A stretch of 64,000 nucleotides of DNA. Source: Halalkalibacter krulwichiae. Its GTDB lineage: Bacteria; Bacillota; Bacilli; Bacillales; Bacillaceae_D. Shown piece by piece: positions 54,431 to 63,303 of the stretch. The notes beneath the pieces are model-generated. The model did no database searches. It was not told the DNA's origin and saw only the letters and a list, made by a program, of their open reading frames with translations. The stretch is taken from the NCBI RefSeq assembly GCF_002109385.1, contig NZ_CP020814.1:4487501-4551500 (forward strand). The letters run 5' to 3'. The translations under genes and the position numbers were made by a program. Each line of letters opens with the position of its first letter. Positions within the stretch are counted from its first letter, which is position 1.

Positions 54431-56491
54431 TTACACGTGGTCTCGCTTAATAGCTTTTTCCCACGTTTTTGTGAAGATTTGTTCTGTTCCTTCATAGGCT
54501 GTCACCGTATTAACGAGATAGAAGTTAGTTTCATCACTTGTCATTAAGCTAAACGTTTCTATTTTCGTATCCCAACGATCATCTCTTTTCAATGTCAGCT
54601 CCCACTCACATTGAGCACAAGCTGATAGTGGGTCGTTCTCTTTAATCGTCCATGTATTTTTATTTTTACTGCCATATTGAACTCCATTGTTTAACAATCG
54701 GCGTTCTCCTTCATCCGAGAAGTCTTTAAGCTTCCATACTCCATTAATTGGGTCATGGATCACTTCTCGAGTTCTTTTCTCTCTCCGAATGACCTCACGC
54801 TCCATAACAGCAGCTGTTTCAGGAGCCTTAAAATGACCCCATTTCTCATCAGTTGTTTGAGGCGTACGAACTGGTAGCTCAAGACGTGTACCACTTCCAG
54901 GATAAAGCGTTAGAGTAACAGGCTTTGGTGATGGCCAAGCTGATGGCCAATACGTTGGCGAAACCGCTATTTCAAGCTGATGACCTTTTGGAATTTGCTG
55001 CCCTAGCGAATCAAGCTGGATTTGAACGTTATATGTTTCACCCGGAACCAGCTTCTTGGGGTTTTCATGTGATTCTCGGTGCGTTAAATTGAGCATTCCC
55101 CAGCTAATTAATGTCGACTCACCAGTTGGCGCTTTATCCATTAAGCGCACAACAAGTAATGCATCTTCTTGATCGGCAGATAGCTCTGCATGAAACACAG
55201 GGTGACCAAGTAATTCAATGGTTTCCTCTAAAGGCTCAGATGTGAACACAACAGCTTTTCCGTTTTCTAGACGCTGATCAGCTGGTAAATCACCTGGCTG
55301 TCCAAATGGGCAAAAGACACCCGAATAGAATCCATGCTCCTGGACACTAGGTATGACGACAGCAGCATTTTGTGCAGGCGTACTAAAATGACTCTTTAGC
55401 TTGCTACCTGAAAGCCACCATGACTGATGTTCGACGGATGGAGACGGCCATGCTGGATCAGCAACCCATTTCCCTGGCCTCTTTTCGTAGGTTACTGCTG
55501 GACGTTCACTATCCTGTATCCACGAAATCAACCGTGGTTCCTCCATAATCCCTGTTTCCATTCCTTTTAACCATTTGTCCCAAAAACGTAAACACTCCTG
55601 TAAGAAGCCAATAGCAGGCTCTGGTGTTGCTACCTCTGGGTATTCATGTGCCCAAGGTCCAATTAACCCTTTGCTATTTGGAATATTTTCAAGGATACGG
55701 AATACTGAGTCGGTATAGCCATCCTGCCAACCGCTCACGGCAAATACCGGAACTTTAATATTAGAGAAATCCTCACAAACAGAGCCATGCTTCCAGTAAT
55801 CATCACGGCGTTGATGACTAAGCCATTCTTCAACAAATGGCGGCGTCTTTTCCAACCTTTCAAGCCAGTTTTCTTTCCAGCTCTCTCCTACTACATTCGG
55901 GTCTTGTGGTCGTGCATTATAAGCTAGCATCGTTGAAGCCCACCAAAGCATATCTGACGCTAAAACATTCCCACCACGGTAATGAACATCATCACTATAG
56001 CGATCATCGGTTGAGCAAAGCGTAATAATAGCTTTTAAAGCTCGATGGTTGCGTGCGGCAACTTGCAAGCTATTAAAACCTCCCCATGACTTCCCGATCA
56101 TGCCAACTGCCCCTGTTGACCATGATTGCTTTTCAATCCAGCTCAACACATCAAGAGCATCATCTTGCTCTTGCTTTAAATATTCGTCTTGTAAGAAACC
56201 ATCTGATTCACCAGAACCACGAATATCAACACGGATGCTAGCATAACCATGGCCGGCAAAGTATGGGTGACGTACAGAATCTCGAATAGCTGTAAAATCA
56301 TTTTTTCGATAAGGAATATATTCTAAGATGGCTGGTACTGGATTTTCATCTGCATCTTTTGGCAACCAAATAGTAGCAGATAACTTACTACCATCCGACA
56401 TTGGAATAAAGACACTCTCAACCTTCTCTATCTCATGTGGAAATACTGTTAGAACTGTTCTCTCCTTAGAGTCTCTGATGTTAAATACCAA
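54431..56491 (-). CDS. CocE/NonD-family hydrolase (X-Pro dipeptidyl-peptidase-like)
   Basis: 686 residues. The alpha/beta hydrolase domain has the nucleophile elbow GKSWGG (about 134-139) and a His in GPWAHEY (about 283), with the Asp presumably in the QDGYTD region. A C-terminal jelly-roll (PepX_C-like) domain covers about 340-560, and an extra 120-residue domain rich in Trp/charged residues follows. The family includes cocaine esterase and X-Pro peptidases. TTG start after AAAGGATG. It is last in the BCCT-TetR operon, so it may act on a betaine- or choline-like ester imported by the transporter; this is inference. Confidence 0.85.
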   Translation of the reverse strand: MVFNIRDSKERTVLTVFPHEIEKVESVFIPMSDGSKLSATIWLPKDADENPVPAILEYIPYRKNDFTAIRDSVRHPYFAGHGYASIRVDIRGSGESDGFLQDEYLKQEQDDALDVLSWIEKQSWSTGAVGMIGKSWGGFNSLQVAARNHRALKAIITLCSTDDRYSDDVHYRGGNVLASDMLWWASTMLAYNARPQDPNVVGESWKENWLERLEKTPPFVEEWLSHQRRDDYWKHGSVCEDFSNIKVPVFAVSGWQDGYTDSVFRILENIPNSKGLIGPWAHEYPEVATPEPAIGFLQECLRFWDKWLKGMETGIMEEPRLISWIQDSERPAVTYEKRPGKWVADPAWPSPSVEHQSWWLSGSKLKSHFSTPAQNAAVVIPSVQEHGFYSGVFCPFGQPGDLPADQRLENGKAVVFTSEPLEETIELLGHPVFHAELSADQEDALLVVRLMDKAPTGESTLISWGMLNLTHRESHENPKKLVPGETYNVQIQLDSLGQQIPKGHQLEIAVSPTYWPSAWPSPKPVTLTLYPGSGTRLELPVRTPQTTDEKWGHFKAPETAAVMEREVIRREKRTREVIHDPINGVWKLKDFSDEGERRLLNNGVQYGSKNKNTWTIKENDPLSACAQCEWELTLKRDDRWDTKIETFSLMTSDETNFYLVNTVTAYEGTEQIFTKTWEKAIKRDHV

Positions 56492-56507
56492 ACTACGATC
56501 ATCCTTT

Positions 56508-57200
56508 CTAGCTATGAAAATTAACTTCTGTTCTCCGAGTTTCGATGACTACATTCATGACGCATTCCTTTACGAGCTCGACTGTACGTTCAGCCGCCTC
56601 TTCTTGCGTATAATTACGCCTATTGTTCATATACGTAATCATCATTCCTTTCCAAATCATTAACGTTAACTCGGCAATCATTTCAATATCTTTTTGCTTA
56701 ATAAACCCTTCTTCTACTGCTTTTTCTATATAAAGTGCACTACGCTTCGAAAAATTTTGCTCCATTACAATCGTTTGAATTTCGTCAGGTAAATGAGTGA
56801 GATCCTTTCTGTATATTTCATAGTAATCTTTTAATAATTCTTGGGGCAATGTCCCTAAGTTGTCTATAAAAATAACTGAATAGATTTCAGGTTGACGAAA
56901 AGAATGCTTGCAAAAACACTCCCACGAATGCAGCCAATTCTCCACCGTATTGCTTCCTTTTGAAAGATACTCTGGCAATTCATTTAAGTAGTCCGCTGTA
57001 AACCGCATGGCTGCAAAAAACTTCAAGTGAGAAAGATCCTTAAAGTAATTGTATGCTGTTGAAGCAGTAAACCCGGCACGGTCAGCAATTTTTCTGATCG
57101 TAACATTGTTTACTCCTTCTTCGTCGATCACATCTGTCGCTGCATCGAGAAAATAGCGCCACATCCGCGCCCGTTGAATCTCTTTTCTTTCCTTACTCAT
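56508..57200 (-). CDS. TetR/AcrR-family transcriptional regulator
   Basis: 230 residues. The N-terminal HTH (about 13-60) has VTIRKIADRAGFTASTAYNYFKD, the TetR signature. The C-terminal ligand-binding part is all-helical and unassigned. It lies 25 bases after the BCCT gene and 16 before the hydrolase, inside their operon. A plausible operator is the pair of perfect palindromes upstream of the BCCT gene. Confidence 0.9.
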   Translation of the reverse strand: MSKERKEIQRARMWRYFLDAATDVIDEEGVNNVTIRKIADRAGFTASTAYNYFKDLSHLKFFAAMRFTADYLNELPEYLSKGSNTVENWLHSWECFCKHSFRQPEIYSVIFIDNLGTLPQELLKDYYEIYRKDLTHLPDEIQTIVMEQNFSKRSALYIEKAVEEGFIKQKDIEMIAELTLMIWKGMMITYMNNRRNYTQEEAAERTVELVKECVMNVVIETRRTEVNFHS

Positions 57201-57225
57201 TTCATTTACGCCTCCGTATTACTGA

Positions 57226-58761
57226 TTAGCTAGCTTTCACATACACATGATTCTTATCATTCGCCTTCAACCATTTTACTAACGAAATAATCATAAGAAC
57301 ATACATGATTAGCACCGGAACCGCAACAAGTACGGACGTTGTTTGTACAACATTTAATCCACCCGTCATCGTCAAACTAATTGCAAGGGCTGATAACAAT
57401 ACTCCCCACATAAGGCGGTGCCAACGTGCAGGCTGTCCATCAACACCAAGCTCCTTCGTTGCAACACTCGCAATTACATAACTTGCTGAATCAAGTGATG
57501 TTGATAAGAAGATAAAGCCAAGAATTAAGAAGAACACGGAAGCCAGTACTGGTAATGGCAATGAATTTAACACCGCTACAATGACAGAAGGATCCCCATG
57601 TTCTGCTTGAAATCCAATTAAATCGACTTTTCCTGTTAGCTGTAGGTCCATTGCATAACCACCAAAAACACCAAAGTATATCCAACTTCCGACAGAACCC
57701 CAAAGAACAACATTCAATACAAGTTCTCTAATCGTACGCCCTTTGGAAATTCTCGCTACGAAAATGCCAATAAACGGTGCAGTCGCAGCAAACCATGCCC
57801 AATAAAAGACAGTCCATGCTTGTGGGAATCCACTCTGTTCAATTGGATCTGTGTAAAAGCTCATTTTCCAAAAATGGTCTAACATAAGACCAAAACTATT
57901 TGTGAAATAAGAGAGTAAGAACAACGTCGGACCAACTATGATGACAAATACAGCTAGACCTAGAGCCATATAAATATTCCAATCACTTAACTTACGAATC
58001 CCTTTATAAAGTCCAAAGTATGCACTTGAACTAAAGATCACTGTCCAAATCGCAATAATAACCAGATTAAGACCTAATGATGGTTCTATTCCAAATAAAT
58101 CACCAACAACTGCAGAAATCATTGGAACTCCGAGACCTAATGAGGTTCCAAGACCGCCAATCATGCTCCAGATGACTAGCACATCAATAGCTTTTCCAAG
58201 AAAGCCATCCGCGTATTTTCCAAGCACACCTCGACAGGCAGAACTGATTTTCAACGAAGGGTTTTTTAATACGTAAAAGCTATACGCCATTACAACAGCT
58301 GGAACCGCATATAAGGCCCAAGCTGAAATTCCCCAGTGAAATAGTCCATAACTTACTGCATATTCTGCCGCTTGATTTGACTCTGCTTCAAGTCCAAACG
58401 GCGGCCATGTGTAGTAATAAAGTGGTTCAACAATCGACCAGAACATAATACTTGTTCCCATCCCTGCAGTGAACAACATGCCTCCCCAACTGAACCTAGA
58501 AAACTCAGGTTGATCATTTAAACTTCCTAACTTTACTCTACCAAACCGACCAAATACTAGCCATAGAAGAAAGATCATTAATCCGATCGTTAAAAATTCA
58601 AATGCCCAATCCAACTGAAACGTAATAGCTGAAAGCATCCCTTCTAAAACAGGACCCGCTGTCTCACGAAAAATAACAAGCAACAACGTCGCCACCACAA
58701 TTAAAATAAGTGACGGCCAAAAAACCGACTTTTCTACTTTTGCATTATTCATGTAGTTCAC
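57226..58761 (-). CDS. BCCT-family (betaine/choline/carnitine) transporter
   Basis: 511 residues, 12 membrane segments. The family signature is MGTSIMFWSIVEPLYYY (about 97-113), followed by GISAWALYA and the TM8 region FYWAWFAATAPFIGIF carrying the Trp motif. It imports quaternary ammonium compounds with Na+ or H+. Substrate is not decided by sequence; it is not accompanied by osmoregulatory genes. The TetR-hydrolase operon suggests catabolic use. ATG after GGAGGAATG. Confidence 0.92.
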   Translation of the reverse strand: MNYMNNAKVEKSVFWPSLILIVVATLLLVIFRETAGPVLEGMLSAITFQLDWAFEFLTIGLMIFLLWLVFGRFGRVKLGSLNDQPEFSRFSWGGMLFTAGMGTSIMFWSIVEPLYYYTWPPFGLEAESNQAAEYAVSYGLFHWGISAWALYAVPAVVMAYSFYVLKNPSLKISSACRGVLGKYADGFLGKAIDVLVIWSMIGGLGTSLGLGVPMISAVVGDLFGIEPSLGLNLVIIAIWTVIFSSSAYFGLYKGIRKLSDWNIYMALGLAVFVIIVGPTLFLLSYFTNSFGLMLDHFWKMSFYTDPIEQSGFPQAWTVFYWAWFAATAPFIGIFVARISKGRTIRELVLNVVLWGSVGSWIYFGVFGGYAMDLQLTGKVDLIGFQAEHGDPSVIVAVLNSLPLPVLASVFFLILGFIFLSTSLDSASYVIASVATKELGVDGQPARWHRLMWGVLLSALAISLTMTGGLNVVQTTSVLVAVPVLIMYVLMIISLVKWLKANDKNHVYVKAS

Positions 58762-58817
58762 ATTCCTCCAGTAGTATTTTTAATTCTTTAAACCTTTGAA
58801 ATGAACAAGATCGTTAT

Positions 58818-58848
58818 ATGAACATGTTCATTTTATGAATATATTCAT
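58818..58848 (-). promoter_or_regulatory. Two palindromic operators upstream of BCCT gene
   Basis: Two perfect 14-bp palindromes, ATGAACATGTTCAT (58818-58831) and ATGAATATATTCAT (58835-58848), centred 17 bp apart, with a further ATGAAC half at 58801. They are probable TetR-family operators controlling the operon. The gap from 58849 to 59082 holds no other recognised feature. Confidence 0.75.
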
Positions 58849-59082
58849 GGTAACATAGGTAGAATAGTTGTCAAATTAGTCTGAACATACTAATCTTTCA
58901 TATAACGCTATTAATCCTTCTTACTATCTACTAACGTCCATTGGGATGAATTAGCTCGAATATAGTCTTTCAAACTCTAAATACCTTTCTAGTTCGTGTA
59001 AATCCCAATTTCAGGGTGCGTTTTAAAGAAAAAAGTAGGTATGTTTTTGATCATTAGAGCAACAGTTCTTTGGGCAAAATAA

Positions 59083-59120
59083 AAAGTGATACAAAAGGGG
59101 TACTCCCTTCTGTATCACTT
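59083..59120 (-). terminator. Terminator after ferredoxin-NADP reductase
   Basis: AAGTGATACAGAAGGG / CCCTTTTGTATCACTT stem followed by T5 on the minus strand. Confidence 0.88.
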
Positions 59121-59124
59121 CAAC

Positions 59125-60174
59125 TCATTTTATCATCTGTTTCACTAATTCTTTATTTCTATCTTTAAATACTTCATTGTGTGAGGATACCATTGCTTTA
59201 TGTTTCGCCTCAGGGTCAATGAATTGCTTTGCTTTATTAACGGCATTGGCAGCATCTTGGAATGCACCTGCAATTAAGTTCAGCTTGCCTTCATGCTTCA
59301 AAATATCGCCAGCAGCAAAAAGCCCTGGAATAGAAGACTCTCCACTTGCCGTTCCTTTTATATAAAAATCCTCAATTCTTTCAACTACTAATGGACTATT
59401 TCCGAGCAAGGTCGAGTCTCGTTCATAGCCATGATTAATAATTACTTCATCTATTTCAAGCAAAGAAACATTCCCAGTTTGCTTATTTTTCAATTCAACT
59501 TGTTTAATCTCGTCTTGATCTGGCCCAGCAATTAACTTCGTGATTTCTGTTTGCAGCAAGCAGGAAGCAGAACTATTATGAAGCTGTGTAACTTGTGCTT
59601 CATGTCCCTTTAGTTGCTCATTACGATATGTTAAGTAGACCTTCTTAGCAACAGGTTCTAATTCATTGGCCCAATCAATTGCTGAGTTTCCTCCTCCTGA
59701 GATCATGACGGTTTTATTTTTAAAACGCTTTAGCGATTTGACCGTATAATGTAAGTTTGACACTTCAAATCGTTCCGCTCCTTCTATCGGCAGCTTTTGT
59801 GGATTTAAAATACCACCTCCAACAGCAACAATCACCGTTTTTGATAAATGCTCTTGACCACTAGCTCCCTTCAGCAAAAAGCTTCCCTCTTTATTCTGAC
59901 CTATGAACTCTACTTTTTCATTTAACACCACTGTTGGATTAAACGTTAACCCTTGTTCTACTAGTTGGTCAATTAATTTTGCTCCGGGAACCGGTGTTAA
60001 GCCACCAACATCCCAAATCATCTTCTCTGGATACACATGAATCTTTCCACCTAATTGCGGTTGAAACTCAATAATCTTTGTTTTCATTCCACGTAGCCCA
60101 CTATAAAAAGCCGAATATAGACCGGCTGGGCCTCCTCCAATAATTGTTACATCAAATTGTTCTAGGTGTTTCAG
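59125..60174 (-). CDS. Ferredoxin/flavodoxin-NADP+ reductase, thioredoxin reductase-like (YumC/YcgT type)
   Basis: About 349 residues. The FAD motif TIIGGGPAGLYSAFYSGL is at about 11-28, the NADPH motif TVMISGGGNSAIDWA about 171, and the C-terminal GLFAAGDI segment is present. No CxxC pair, as in the type-2 FNRs YumC and YcgT. The FAD motif lies upstream of the first ATG (60087). The only plausible start is CTG at 60174, nine bases from AAGGAG; ATG, GTG and TTG are absent in frame between it and the motif. A Fur-like box upstream suggests an iron-regulated YcgT-type role. Confidence 0.85.
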   Translation of the reverse strand: MKHLEQFDVTIIGGGPAGLYSAFYSGLRGMKTKIIEFQPQLGGKIHVYPEKMIWDVGGLTPVPGAKLIDQLVEQGLTFNPTVVLNEKVEFIGQNKEGSFLLKGASGQEHLSKTVIVAVGGGILNPQKLPIEGAERFEVSNLHYTVKSLKRFKNKTVMISGGGNSAIDWANELEPVAKKVYLTYRNEQLKGHEAQVTQLHNSSASCLLQTEITKLIAGPDQDEIKQVELKNKQTGNVSLLEIDEVIINHGYERDSTLLGNSPLVVERIEDFYIKGTASGESSIPGLFAAGDILKHEGKLNLIAGAFQDAANAVNKAKQFIDPEAKHKAMVSSHNEVFKDRNKELVKQMIK

Positions 60175-60202
60175 CTTGATCCACTCCTTCGTAAAACCAA
60201 CT

Positions 60203-60221
60203 GGGATTAATTATCATTCTC
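60203..60221 (-). promoter_or_regulatory. Fur-like box upstream of ferredoxin-NADP reductase
   Basis: GAGAATGATAATTAATCCC matches 14 of 19 positions of the Fur box GATAATGATAATCATTATC. B. subtilis ycgT belongs to the Fur regulon. Suggestive. Confidence 0.5.
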
Positions 60222-60335
60222 AATTAAATATACGATATTTCCTTCGTTGACACAACAATTATCTATTGTTCTGTCAAAAGAATTGACCTGTCCCTCTGTG
60301 ACTCCGGTGTATTTATGGAGAAGCATAGATAGAAA

Positions 60336-60367
60336 AAGCTGCCCTAACTTATGAGTTAGAGCAGCTT
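60336..60367 (-). terminator. Terminator after serA-like gene
   Basis: AAGCTGCTCTAACT / AGTTAGGGCAGCTT arms followed by TTTC on the minus strand. Confidence 0.88.
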
Positions 60368-60377
60368 ACTTACTTTA

Positions 60378-61574
60378 TTAAATAATACGAGTTAAAACCA
60401 TACCTTCAATTTGATTAATCTTCTCTGCTAATCCAGGAATCACATCGCCATTTACTTCATTTTCAATGTCAATCATCGTATAAGCATAGTCTCCACGGCT
60501 TCTGTTCACCATGTCAGCAATATTTAAATGATACTCAGAGATTTCTGATGTAATTTGTCCAACCATATTTGGAACATTCTTATGAAATGCCGCGACACGT
60601 GTTTTACCTGTATACGGAAGGTAAGCGTTCGGGAAGTTCACTGAGTTCTTAATGTTTCCTGTTTCAAGAAATTCCTTCACTTGACGAGAAGCCATAATGG
60701 CACAATTCTCCTCTGATTCTTTCGTAGAAGCGCCAAGATGTGGAACTGGAACAGCGTTTTTCATTTTTAAAATATTTTCATTCGGGAAGTCAGTAATATA
60801 CTTACCAACTCTTCCGCTTTCAAGCGCTTCAGCCATATCCTTTTCATTCACAAGCTCACCACGTGAGAAATTCAAAATGTGAACACCAGGCTTCATAATG
60901 CTAAACGTTCCTTCATTGAACATCGCTCTTGTATCATCTGTTAGTGGTACGTGAACTGTAATAAAGTCAGAGTTAGCAAACACTTCTTCAATTGACATTG
61001 CACGCTGTACATTACGAGATAAGTTCCAAGCAGTATTGACAGAAATAAATGGGTCAAAGCCAATAACATCCATATCTAAGCCTAGAGCATCGTTTGCTAC
61101 AAGAGCACCAATCGCTCCTAGACCGATAATCCCTAACGTCTTCCCTTTTACTTCCTTACCAACAAATTGCTTCTTCCCTGCTTCAACTAGCTTTGGGATT
61201 TGATCTCCTTGGCCATCTAACGTCTTAGTCCAAGCTATACCAGCAAACAAGTTACGAGACGAAGCCATGATTGATGTGAGAACAAGCTCTTTAACAGCAT
61301 TTGCATTCGCACCTGGCGTATTAAAAACAACAATTCCTTTTTCCGTACATTTTTCAACAGGAATATTATTTACACCTGCTCCAGCACGAGCAATTGCTCT
61401 TAAGTTGCTACCAAACTCCATTGAATGCATGTTGAAACTACGAAGAACGATGGCATCAGGATTGTCATTGTCGTTATCAATGATATATTGATCATTAAAA
61501 ACGTCTAACCCACATTCAGCTATATTATTTAAGGTTTGAATCGTCTTCTTTTTGTCTACAGTTACTGTACCCAT
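60378..61574 (-). CDS. Phosphoglycerate dehydrogenase-like 2-hydroxyacid dehydrogenase with ACT domain
   Basis: 398 residues. D-isomer-specific 2-hydroxyacid dehydrogenase fold: RAGAGVNNIPV, NAD-binding GIIGLGAIGALVANDA (about 148-163), catalytic Arg (NFSRGELV), Glu and His (VPHLGASTKESEENC), and a C-terminal ACT-like domain (about 325-398). It resembles SerA-type phosphoglycerate dehydrogenases of the short ACT form, making 3-phosphohydroxypyruvate for serine. A ZTP riboswitch upstream links it to one-carbon/purine supply. Start after AAGGGGAGAGAAAGTAA. Confidence 0.88.
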   Translation of the reverse strand: MGTVTVDKKKTIQTLNNIAECGLDVFNDQYIIDNDNDNPDAIVLRSFNMHSMEFGSNLRAIARAGAGVNNIPVEKCTEKGIVVFNTPGANANAVKELVLTSIMASSRNLFAGIAWTKTLDGQGDQIPKLVEAGKKQFVGKEVKGKTLGIIGLGAIGALVANDALGLDMDVIGFDPFISVNTAWNLSRNVQRAMSIEEVFANSDFITVHVPLTDDTRAMFNEGTFSIMKPGVHILNFSRGELVNEKDMAEALESGRVGKYITDFPNENILKMKNAVPVPHLGASTKESEENCAIMASRQVKEFLETGNIKNSVNFPNAYLPYTGKTRVAAFHKNVPNMVGQITSEISEYHLNIADMVNRSRGDYAYTMIDIENEVNGDVIPGLAEKINQIEGMVLTRII

Positions 61575-61710
61575 TTACTTTCTCTCCCCTTATCTTTTAT
61601 GTTTGATATTGTACTTGTTAAATTAATTAATAGTAACCAAATTTCCTACTCGTCGTCAATCATAGAAACTCTCAAATAATATAGTCGACTATCCCCTCCT
61701 GTAAGCAGAA

Positions 61711-61815
61711 AGAGGCAAGGGAAGTTAAGAAACTCCCTTACCTCTGCCCAGGCGAACGGCTACGACACTATGTGCTCCCTCACGGTTATCCGCGTTCGCC
61801 AGTCACACATAGCCT
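61711..61815 (-). ncRNA. ZTP (pfl) riboswitch with terminator-like hairpin
   Basis: On the minus strand: CTATGTGTGACTGGCGAAC, CGCGGATAACCGTG, AGGGAGCACATAG, then GCCGTTCGCCTGGGCAG. P1 (CTATGTG/CACATAG), P2 (CGCGG/CCGTG) and the 3' GCC...CGCCTGGGC pseudoknot domain are the ZTP aptamer signature. A stem GAGGTAAGGGAGTT / AACTTCCCTTGCCTC (61744-61711) with TTTCTG follows and is the likely terminator. ZTP accumulates when 10-formyl-THF is low. The remaining leader and upstream sequence (to 61955) hold nothing else recognised. Confidence 0.9.
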
Positions 61816-61920
61816 TTAGATTAATTTAAATTATAGTAAATATTCTAAAAATAATCAAGTATAAATATGTTTAATTTGAACATGGCTCATTTACAAACTC
61901 TTTATTCAGCGCTGTCCCAT

Positions 61921-61945
61921 TAAAAAAGAGTGCGCAACACACTCT
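61921..61945 (-). terminator. Terminator after hprK-like gene
   Basis: AGAGTGTGTTGCGCACTCT arms with T6 on the minus strand. Confidence 0.8.
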
Positions 61946-61955
61946 CTCCTTGAAC

Positions 61956-62879
61956 CTATTCCTCCGTCTCGGCCTCAATCCTGCTCATAAACTCCTCTGC
62001 CGCACTATATCCTTGCTGTCTCAAATACCAGTTATTTGCAGCTGCTTCAATTAAACCCGGTACATCTCGTCCTGGTTGGAGCTGAATCTCAATTGATGGA
62101 ACTTTCACACCCATATATTCGGAATAATGAGCTTCCTGCTCGAGTTCATTATTTAAGGCATCTTTCTGCCATTTCGTTAATTTAATATCAAGAGCAATTC
62201 TCGTTTCTTCTTGGTACGCTTTTTGTCCATACATCCGTACGACGTTTAATAACCCAATACTTCGAAGTGCCAAAAATTGTGCGGTATTATCATCATGTGT
62301 GCCTAACAATGTTTGAGGGCTTAGCTTTTTTAAAACGACTATATCGTCCGCCACTAGCCGGTGCCCACGGCCAATTAATGTATGTGCCATTTCACTCTTG
62401 CCAACCCCAGAGTGTCCTCGAAGTAAAATCCCAACTCCAAATACATTCATACACACACCATGTATGGCAATTTCCGGCGCTAACTTTTTGACAAGAAATG
62501 CATCAAGCTTCGTAATAAATTCTGATGTCGTTTCCACTTTTTTTGTAACTAGTAGAGGGATTTTTTCTTCAATACAATGTTGAGTTAAATATGTTAACCC
62601 TTGATCGCCAGCTGTAACAATGAAGCAAGGCGGATGATAATGAACAATGTTTCCAATCCGAACTTTACGTTCCTCTTTGGTTAACTTATGTAAATAATTA
62701 ATTTCTTTTCTTCCTAATATTTGAACTCTTTCTGTTGGAAAGAAGTCAAAATGACCAACAAACTCTAAACCAGGACGATGCACCCTTGGTTGTGTAATCA
62801 TTTGTCCCAACTGATCTTGACCAGCTAACACCTTTAATGAGAACTTTTCTACTAAAGTTCCAACTGTTACTTTCTTCAT
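61956..62879 (-). CDS. HPr kinase/phosphorylase, divergent copy
   Basis: About 307 residues. The HprK domain includes the Walker A GHSGVGKSEMAHTL (about 154), HRLVADDIV (DD pair), His in IHGVCMNVFGVG and the C-terminal QPGRDVPGLIEAA. The usual E.RG.GI.N motif reads ALRSIGLLNV, so its conserved Glu is absent, and VRPGRN reads LQPGRD. HprK phosphorylates HPr at Ser46 and controls CcpA-dependent repression. Standard hprK lies in an operon with lgt; this gene is alone. It is probably a second, divergent paralogue. ATG 62879 with GGTGA upstream; GTG 62891 possible. Confidence 0.86.
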   Translation of the reverse strand: MKKVTVGTLVEKFSLKVLAGQDQLGQMITQPRVHRPGLEFVGHFDFFPTERVQILGRKEINYLHKLTKEERKVRIGNIVHYHPPCFIVTAGDQGLTYLTQHCIEEKIPLLVTKKVETTSEFITKLDAFLVKKLAPEIAIHGVCMNVFGVGILLRGHSGVGKSEMAHTLIGRGHRLVADDIVVLKKLSPQTLLGTHDDNTAQFLALRSIGLLNVVRMYGQKAYQEETRIALDIKLTKWQKDALNNELEQEAHYSEYMGVKVPSIEIQLQPGRDVPGLIEAAANNWYLRQQGYSAAEEFMSRIEAETEE

Positions 62880-63082
62880 CTCTAGATTCACCGTCCCAAT
62901 GCCTTCTCATCTGCCATTATACTTAAAATTGGTAAAATGTCTATCTCTTTCACATCGATTATTATGCACGACTCTTATCACCGCTACCCCTTCTTCTTCC
63001 TTTGCCACGCTCGTACATGTAGCTTGCTAGGTTGGACAAGCTACATAAAGAGAAGAATTTAAAAAAGAGAGGCGGGGTTTAA

Positions 63083-63202
63083 ATGAAAAAGAACCAAACA
63101 GATCACATTGTCTCGAACGAGGCCGTACGCGGGAAGCCATTTCTTGATATCGATCGTGTTCTTACTGAAAACCGTAACGAAAAGAAGCAATTGAAAAAGT
63201 AG
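63083..63202 (+). CDS. Small basic protein, 39 residues, unknown
   Basis: ATG with AGAGAGGCGGGG upstream opens 39 codons beginning MKKNQTDHIVSNEAV and ending KKQLKK. Highly charged, no membrane segment. Resembles small Bacillus spore-associated proteins only in size and charge; I do not recognise the family. Coding is suggested by the ribosome site and protein-like composition. Confidence 0.5.
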   Translation: MKKNQTDHIVSNEAVRGKPFLDIDRVLTENRNEKKQLKK

Positions 63203-63271
63203 GCCTATTTGAATTTACTTCAATAAATAAGCTTGTCGTTTTACTACATACAATTGCTAATCCCCAAAAAA

Positions 63272-63303
63272 AAGCATAAATTGCCTAATCGCAATTTATG
63301 CTT
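63272..63303 (-). terminator. Terminator after mqo
   Basis: Perfect 13-bp arms AAGCATAAATTGC / GCAATTTATGCTT followed by T8 on the minus strand; overlaps the last codons of mqo. Confidence 0.92.

Noticed and set aside
61575..61700. T-box or L-box type leader upstream of serA
   Set aside because: No T-box sequence or S-box motif is seen; the conserved segments fit the ZTP aptamer instead.
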